A stretch of 43,249 nt of DNA, taken from positions 1 through 43,249 of the forward strand of contig NZ_LWCC02000095.1 of the NCBI RefSeq assembly GCF_001642695.1, written 5' to 3'. The DNA comes from Streptomyces chilikensis (GTDB lineage: Bacteria; Actinomycetota; Actinomycetes; Streptomycetales; Streptomycetaceae). The notes beneath the pieces are model-generated. The model was not told where the DNA came from. It did not search any database and was given only the letters and a program-made list of their open reading frames with translations. Every line of letters starts with the position of its first letter. The first letter of the stretch is position 1. This document shows positions 42,340 through 43,249 of the stretch, in pieces. A program made the translations under genes and the position numbers.

Positions 42340-43118
42340 TTTGCCGCCTCCGTGGTGCGACGCTCCGCGCGACGGGTCACGGCGTTGTCCGTGGCGCCCG
42401 TGATGGCGGCGATGATCTCTTCGTGGCTGGTGTCCTTCACCGGGAAGGTGCCGTTGTTCTTGCCCAGGCGCAGCACGGCGACGGTGTCCGCCACCGCCTT
42501 GACGTCGGCCATGTTGTGGCTGATGAGGATGACGCCGAGGCCGCGCTCGCGCAGCCGCTCGACCAGGTCGAGGACCTGGGCGGTCTGCTCGACGCCGAGG
42601 GCCGCGGTGGGCTCGTCCAGGATGACGATCTTGGGGTCGCCGATCAGGGCGCGCGCGATGGCGACGACCTGGCGCTGGCCGCCGGAGAGGCCGGCGATCG
42701 GGATCCGGACGCTGGGGATGCGGATGGACAGCGTGCTCAGCAGCTCGCGGGCCTTCTGCTCCATGGTGACCTCGTCGAGGACGCCGCGACGGCGCAGCTC
42801 CCGGCCGAGGTAGAGGTTGCCGACGACGTCCAGGTTGTCGCACAGGGCGAGGTCCTGGTAGACCGTCGCGACGCCGAGCTCCTGGGAGTCGTGCGGCTTG
42901 CTGATCGAGACCGGCCTGCCCTCCCACTCGACGACGCCTTCGTCGATGGGGTGGACGCCGGCGATCGCCTTGACCAGCGTGGACTTTCCTGCGCCGTTGT
43001 CGCCGACCAGCGCGACGACCTCTCCGGCGTGGACCTCCAGGTTGACGTCGGTGAGGGCCTGGACCGCACCGAACCGCTTGGAGGCTCCGCGCAACGCCAG
43101 CACGGGCGTAGCGGACAC
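42336..43118 (-). CDS. CUT2-family sugar ABC transporter ATP-binding protein (single NBD)
   Basis: A 260-residue ABC ATPase. Walker A GDNGAGKST, Q-loop TVYQDLAL, signature LSGGQRQ, Walker B IVILDEPTAALG and H-loop LISHN are all intact. RbsA/XylG of enteric bacteria carry two such domains in one chain of about 500 residues; here there is a single domain, so it should work as a homodimer with the permease. I chose GTG 43118 rather than ATG 43127: the Shine-Dalgarno GAAGGAG (43134-43128) abuts that ATG with no spacing but sits nine bases from the GTG. The sugar-binding protein gene is expected just beyond the right edge. Confidence 0.9.
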   Translation of the reverse strand: MSATPVLALRGASKRFGAVQALTDVNLEVHAGEVVALVGDNGAGKSTLVKAIAGVHPIDEGVVEWEGRPVSISKPHDSQELGVATVYQDLALCDNLDVVGNLYLGRELRRRGVLDEVTMEQKARELLSTLSIRIPSVRIPIAGLSGGQRQVVAIARALIGDPKIVILDEPTAALGVEQTAQVLDLVERLRERGLGVILISHNMADVKAVADTVAVLRLGKNNGTFPVKDTSHEEIIAAITGATDNAVTRRAERRTTEAAK

Positions 43119-43249
43119 GTGAATCATCTCCTTCGCCGCCTGACCGGCGGGGATGCCGCGTCCTGCGGGCAGGCAGGACGCGGAGGGGTGCGCGAACGCA
43201 CGGATTTGCGGGGGGAGGGGGGGTGCGCTCTCGCGGAGCGCGGGGGCGG

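Noticed and set aside
43119-43127. ATG at 43127 as start of the ABC ATPase
   Set aside because: The Shine-Dalgarno GAAGGAG touches this ATG with no spacing; GTG 43118 has nine bases of spacing.

Overview
The window is chromosomal DNA from a Streptomyces or a very close relative. The evidence is a G+C near 70%, frequent GTG starts with GTGA/ATGA stop-start overlaps, and a recognisable whiI-type sporulation regulator followed by an HRDC-type ribonuclease D. Further right are actinobacterial housekeeping genes: a fadA/fadB beta-oxidation pair, dxs, an APC-family amino-acid permease and a CUT2 sugar ABC transporter.

Left flank (1-2340): whiI-like atypical response regulator with a probable sigma-WhiG promoter and a strong terminator, then rnd. 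Positions 2341-2920 are a 580-base non-coding leader holding a perfect 12-bp terminator hairpin and a weak promoter candidate. Right flank (33037-43249): promoter with a candidate operator, fadA-fadB, a small NYN/PIN-like gene, an amino-acid permease and dxs on the minus strand, then a permease and ATPase of a CUT2 sugar transporter whose binding protein probably lies beyond the right edge.

Core (2921-33036): about 30 kb of 20 co-directional, tightly packed genes forming an extracellular contractile injection system (eCIS, a phage-tail-like particle). Order: sheath, tube, zinc-ribbon hub-assembly chaperone, Pro/Arg-rich protein, DUF4255 tail cap, AAA+ ATPase, small conserved protein, a 2195-residue eCIS-core (DUF4157) protein, a low-GC orphan gene, hub adaptor, LysM protein, gp27-like hub, gp5-like spike, PAAR-like tip, gp25, two baseplate-J proteins, a tail-I/beta-helix protein, a DUF6519 protein and a peptidoglycan amidase. 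There is no capsid, terminase, portal or integrase gene, so this is not a prophage. There are no T6SS membrane-complex genes or ClpV either.

The most unusual part is 15.68-17.48 kb. The last ~400 residues of the giant DUF4157 protein and the whole following 194-residue gene fall to about 45-52% G+C in hand-counted lines, against 63-73% on either side. The break lies just after a Lys/Pro/Asp-rich linker on the left and exactly at the GTGA junction with the hub gene on the right. I read this as an exchangeable effector-tip plus cognate-immunity (or adaptor) cassette spliced into a structural eCIS operon. The effector domain and its partner match no family I recognise. Function is inference; the base-composition break, gene order and domain layout are visible in the sequence.
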